Below the pieces are notes generated by a model that saw nothing but the letters and a program-made list of their open reading frames with translations, ran no database searches and was not told the DNA's origin. This document shows positions 2,634-5,028 of a DNA stretch of 5,028 nt, piece after piece. A program made the position numbers and the translations under genes. Source of the DNA: Chloroflexota bacterium (GTDB lineage: Bacteria; Chloroflexota; Dehalococcoidia; Lucifugimonadales; Lucifugimonadaceae); NCBI GenBank assembly GCA_029262715.1, contig JAJCYX010000119.1:1-5028 (forward strand). Reading direction: 5' to 3'. Position 1 is the stretch's first letter. Each line of letters begins with the position of its first letter.

Positions 2634-5028
2634 CTAGCTCGAGGGGATTAGGCCTAGTTGGCGGGCTTTTGCTACTGCGCTCATACGGCTGTGTACGCCT
2701 AGCTTGGTGTAGATCTGGTTTGAGTACCACTTGACGGTGCCAAGCGACACAAACAGGTCGTCAGCTATCTGCTTGTTCGGCAGGCCGTTCGCTATTTGCG
2801 AAAGCACTTCTAGCTCTCGTTCTGTCAGGGGTTCAGGCAGTAGCTGCTCGACTCCTGGCACTGGAACTGTCGGGCCATCGTGCGAGGGATCGGCTGGCAC
2901 GGTCTGTTCGACGCTATCGAGAACTCGTCGTGCAAGGCTGACCTGCTCATCCATTGCTGTCTCAGGAGCGGAAATACTGTCGCTAGTTTTGTAGACCAGC
3001 TTCATGCGGGCGCGAGTTCGGGACTCGGTCGAGTCGTGGTGGTCGACAAATGCGAGAAGCTGCTCGCCCTCTTCTTTCATATCTGTGTTCAGGGCAAGCT
3101 CACCGATGCCTTCCAGCGCATCCAGCAACATCGCGGTGAATTGCATGTCTATAGAGGTGTCGAGCACCGCTTTCAGGTGGCGACCGGCAGCTCCGAAATC
3201 GGATTCTGAAACCGCAAGAACACCCAGTCCACTGTCTGCTCTCGCCGTCCCGCCGCGGTCGCCAAGTTGCAGGTACTCAACCTTGCTGTCTTCAAAGAAT
3301 TTTCGCGCTTCATCATTGCGGCCTGACAGCGCTGCGACCTCTCCGAGAAAAACCAGTGACAGCCCGATGTTCGCCCTGTCTCCGAAATCCTCATTGATAT
3401 GCAGGCTCGCCTCGAAGTGCTCGTTCGCCTCTTTGTAGTTGCCTTCTGCTACCGCCACCTCGCCGAGCTCGTTGTAGCAATAAGACCTGAACCATTGCTC
3501 GCCCTGCTTCTGACTGGCCTCGAGCGCAGCCTGGTCGTGCTTCCTGGCTTCAGCCAGCTTTCCCTGTCTAAGGGCAAGGTGACCGAGGAGCTGAGATGCC
3601 ATGCTCCAATGCTGAATATGATCATCGGCAGCGGCGCGTTCAAGCACTTCGGTAGCGAGCTCAATTGCGCTGGGTATGTCCCCGCGAGTCGAGATGACAT
3701 AGGCGCGCCCGAGCCACGGCTCGGAACCAAAGCCGCGTATCGGCTTCATCCCAATCAGTTCGTGCAGCTCGGATGATTCGCGAAACGCCTGCTCTGATTC
3801 GTCGAGATGGCCTTGCCTCAGGTTGAACCAGCCGTGCTGAACAAGCATCAATGCCAACGCTTTCTGAACTCCGTGCGTATGCTCGGCGTTCTTGAACGCG
3901 TTTACCGCGCCGCTGAAAGTCTGCCCGCCGACTGCGTACCTGCCGCGGTACTGGATGAACATGGCGAGTGCGTTGGTTGCGTTGGAAATTGCTTCAGCGT
4001 CCACATGGTCAACGGCGTACCGCCAGGCTGCGCGGACATTTTCGAGTTCCGCCTCGACCTCTCGCGCTGCCTCGGCCTGACGCGTCACAGCGATTTCGAT
4101 GTGCAACCCTGCCATGAACTCCATGTAGTACTTGCTGTGCGCTTGTTCGGTAGCTGACCGCACCTCTTCGTCCTTCGCCAGTTCACCAGCACCGAACTGC
4201 CTGACAAGTTCGTGGATCCTGTACCTGCCGCTGCTCGTTGGCCGAATGAGGGACCGGTCGACAAGCGATGAGAGCATCACGAGATCCGCTCCGGTGATTT
4301 TCTCGGCTGCGTCACGCGTGAACCCACCTTTGAATATAGAGAGTCTTTGGAACACGTCCTGTTCGCGGCTGTCGAGAAGCTGCATGGACTGTTCGAATAT
4401 GACCTGAATACTGCGGTGGCGTTCGGGAACGTCACGCATCCCAGACTGCAGAAAGGCCTGGCTCTTTTCGATCTCTGCCGCTATGTCAGCGCAGTCGAGC
4501 ACGCTTGCCCATGAAGCTGCGATCTCGATGGCGAGTGGCATTCCATCTACCAGCCGGCAGATGCGTTCAATCGCCGGGGTTGACTCGGTTAGCGAGATGT
4601 CAGGCCGCACTTTTCGTGCCCTGTCGACGAACAGCATCGTCGATGCACTCTCTTCGGACGGTAGCGGCCTGTTTGGTTGCGCCACTGGCAGGCCATCGAC
4701 GTGCAACAGCCATTCCTGTGTGATGCGAAGCGGGACTCTCGACGTTGCGAGGACTGTGGTGCCGGGTGATGTATTGAGCAGCTCGCTGATCACGGGAGCG
4801 GCATCTGCGACCTGCTCAAAGTTGTCGAGGTACAGCAGCGTCTCTTTGTCTGCCAGGAACAGCGCGACCTGCTGCACTGCGGTTTCACGGCTGGGAATTG
4901 CGACCTGCAGAGAGTCGGCCAGTGCCTGGATGACGAGGTCGGGCGCGTCGATAGCCTGTAGATCGACGAATATTGCGCCGTCTTTTGTGCGGTCGCCGTA
5001 CCTGCGAGCGGCTTCCATCCCGAGGCGT
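2634..5028 (-). CDS. STAND ATPase / TPR / LuxR-type transcriptional regulator (LAL family), N-terminus cut by window edge
   Basis: This large cytoplasmic signal-transducing regulator is thought to switch between ADP- and ATP-bound states when its TPR region senses a ligand or partner, then act on promoters through its C-terminal helix-turn-helix. The frame is open to the right edge; the last visible residues are RLG followed by MEAARRYGDR, the helix after the P-loop, so the GxGKT lysine lies just outside. Numbering from that internal Met, Walker B is LLYLDNFEQV (61-70), sensor 1 is VLATSR (89-94), the GLPLAL-type motif is GMPLAIEIAA (159-168), the winged helix spans about 215-277 (LSIFKGGFTRDAAEK ... 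YRIHELVRQFG), and ELENVRAAWRYA is at 324-335. About seven TPR-like helical pairs occupy 386-661. A Pro/Ser-rich linker follows, and the LuxR (GerE) domain is at 729-790 (LTERELEVLSQIANG, NKQIADDLF, GTVKWYSNQIYTKLGV). No break interrupts the frame. Target and ligand are unknown. The gene ends at its own terminator, about 720 bases before the next gene on the same strand. Confidence 0.93.
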   Translation of the reverse strand, partial: RLGMEAARRYGDRTKDGAIFVDLQAIDAPDLVIQALADSLQVAIPSRETAVQQVALFLADKETLLYLDNFEQVADAAPVISELLNTSPGTTVLATSRVPLRITQEWLLHVDGLPVAQPNRPLPSEESASTMLFVDRARKVRPDISLTESTPAIERICRLVDGMPLAIEIAASWASVLDCADIAAEIEKSQAFLQSGMRDVPERHRSIQVIFEQSMQLLDSREQDVFQRLSIFKGGFTRDAAEKITGADLVMLSSLVDRSLIRPTSSGRYRIHELVRQFGAGELAKDEEVRSATEQAHSKYYMEFMAGLHIEIAVTRQAEAAREVEAELENVRAAWRYAVDHVDAEAISNATNALAMFIQYRGRYAVGGQTFSGAVNAFKNAEHTHGVQKALALMLVQHGWFNLRQGHLDESEQAFRESSELHELIGMKPIRGFGSEPWLGRAYVISTRGDIPSAIELATEVLERAAADDHIQHWSMASQLLGHLALRQGKLAEARKHDQAALEASQKQGEQWFRSYCYNELGEVAVAEGNYKEANEHFEASLHINEDFGDRANIGLSLVFLGEVAALSGRNDEARKFFEDSKVEYLQLGDRGGTARADSGLGVLAVSESDFGAAGRHLKAVLDTSIDMQFTAMLLDALEGIGELALNTDMKEEGEQLLAFVDHHDSTESRTRARMKLVYKTSDSISAPETAMDEQVSLARRVLDSVEQTVPADPSHDGPTVPVPGVEQLLPEPLTERELEVLSQIANGLPNKQIADDLFVSLGTVKWYSNQIYTKLGVHSRMSAVAKARQLGLIPSS

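Noticed and set aside
2880..4407. Several plus-strand frames of 90-140 residues opposite the regulator gene
   Set aside because: They are shadows of the continuous regulator frame, whose domains account for the whole interval.

Overview
All four protein-coding genes that I can support read on the minus strand. From right to left they are: a long STAND-type ATPase with a LuxR helix-turn-helix (LAL family), cut at the right edge; a small DUF1059-like protein; a class I SAM-dependent methyltransferase with an N-terminal winged helix; and the first 35 codons of an NAD(P)-dependent epimerase/dehydratase, cut at the left edge. The sequence is moderately GC-rich. Large NB-ARC/TPR/LuxR regulators, Rv2258c-like methyltransferases and short intergenic repeats of this kind are common in Chloroflexota (for example Dehalococcoidia/SAR202-type genomes). 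That assignment is an inference from style; no marker gene is present.

Layout. 1-106: start of the epimerase gene. 107-481: a 375-bp gap rich in repeats and palindromes, including a perfect 13-bp hairpin just past the methyltransferase stop codon, an exact 22-bp direct repeat and three copies of GCGGCCGC. 482-1543: methyltransferase. 1544-1621: short gap. 1622-1915: DUF1059-like gene with a good ribosome binding site. 1916-2633: a gap of about 720 bp with no believable gene, holding one inverted repeat, two short non-coding repeat elements with inverted ends, and a compact intrinsic terminator touching the stop codon of the regulator. 2634-5028: the regulator.

How the genes may work together. 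The DUF1059-like gene and the methyltransferase are 78 bp apart on the same strand with no obvious terminator between them, so they are probably co-transcribed. The LAL regulator ends in its own terminator and is separated from the pair by repeats, so it is a separate transcription unit. It could regulate the pair, but nothing in the sequence proves this. The epimerase lies beyond a hairpin-rich gap and is probably a separate unit too.

I found no CRISPR array, tRNA, rRNA or transposase gene. The most unusual content is non-coding: two intergenic regions share related repeat modules, and three small hairpins on the minus strand have the same 5-bp-stem, 2-nt-spacer, T-tract plan. Two of these differ by a compensatory base-pair change.
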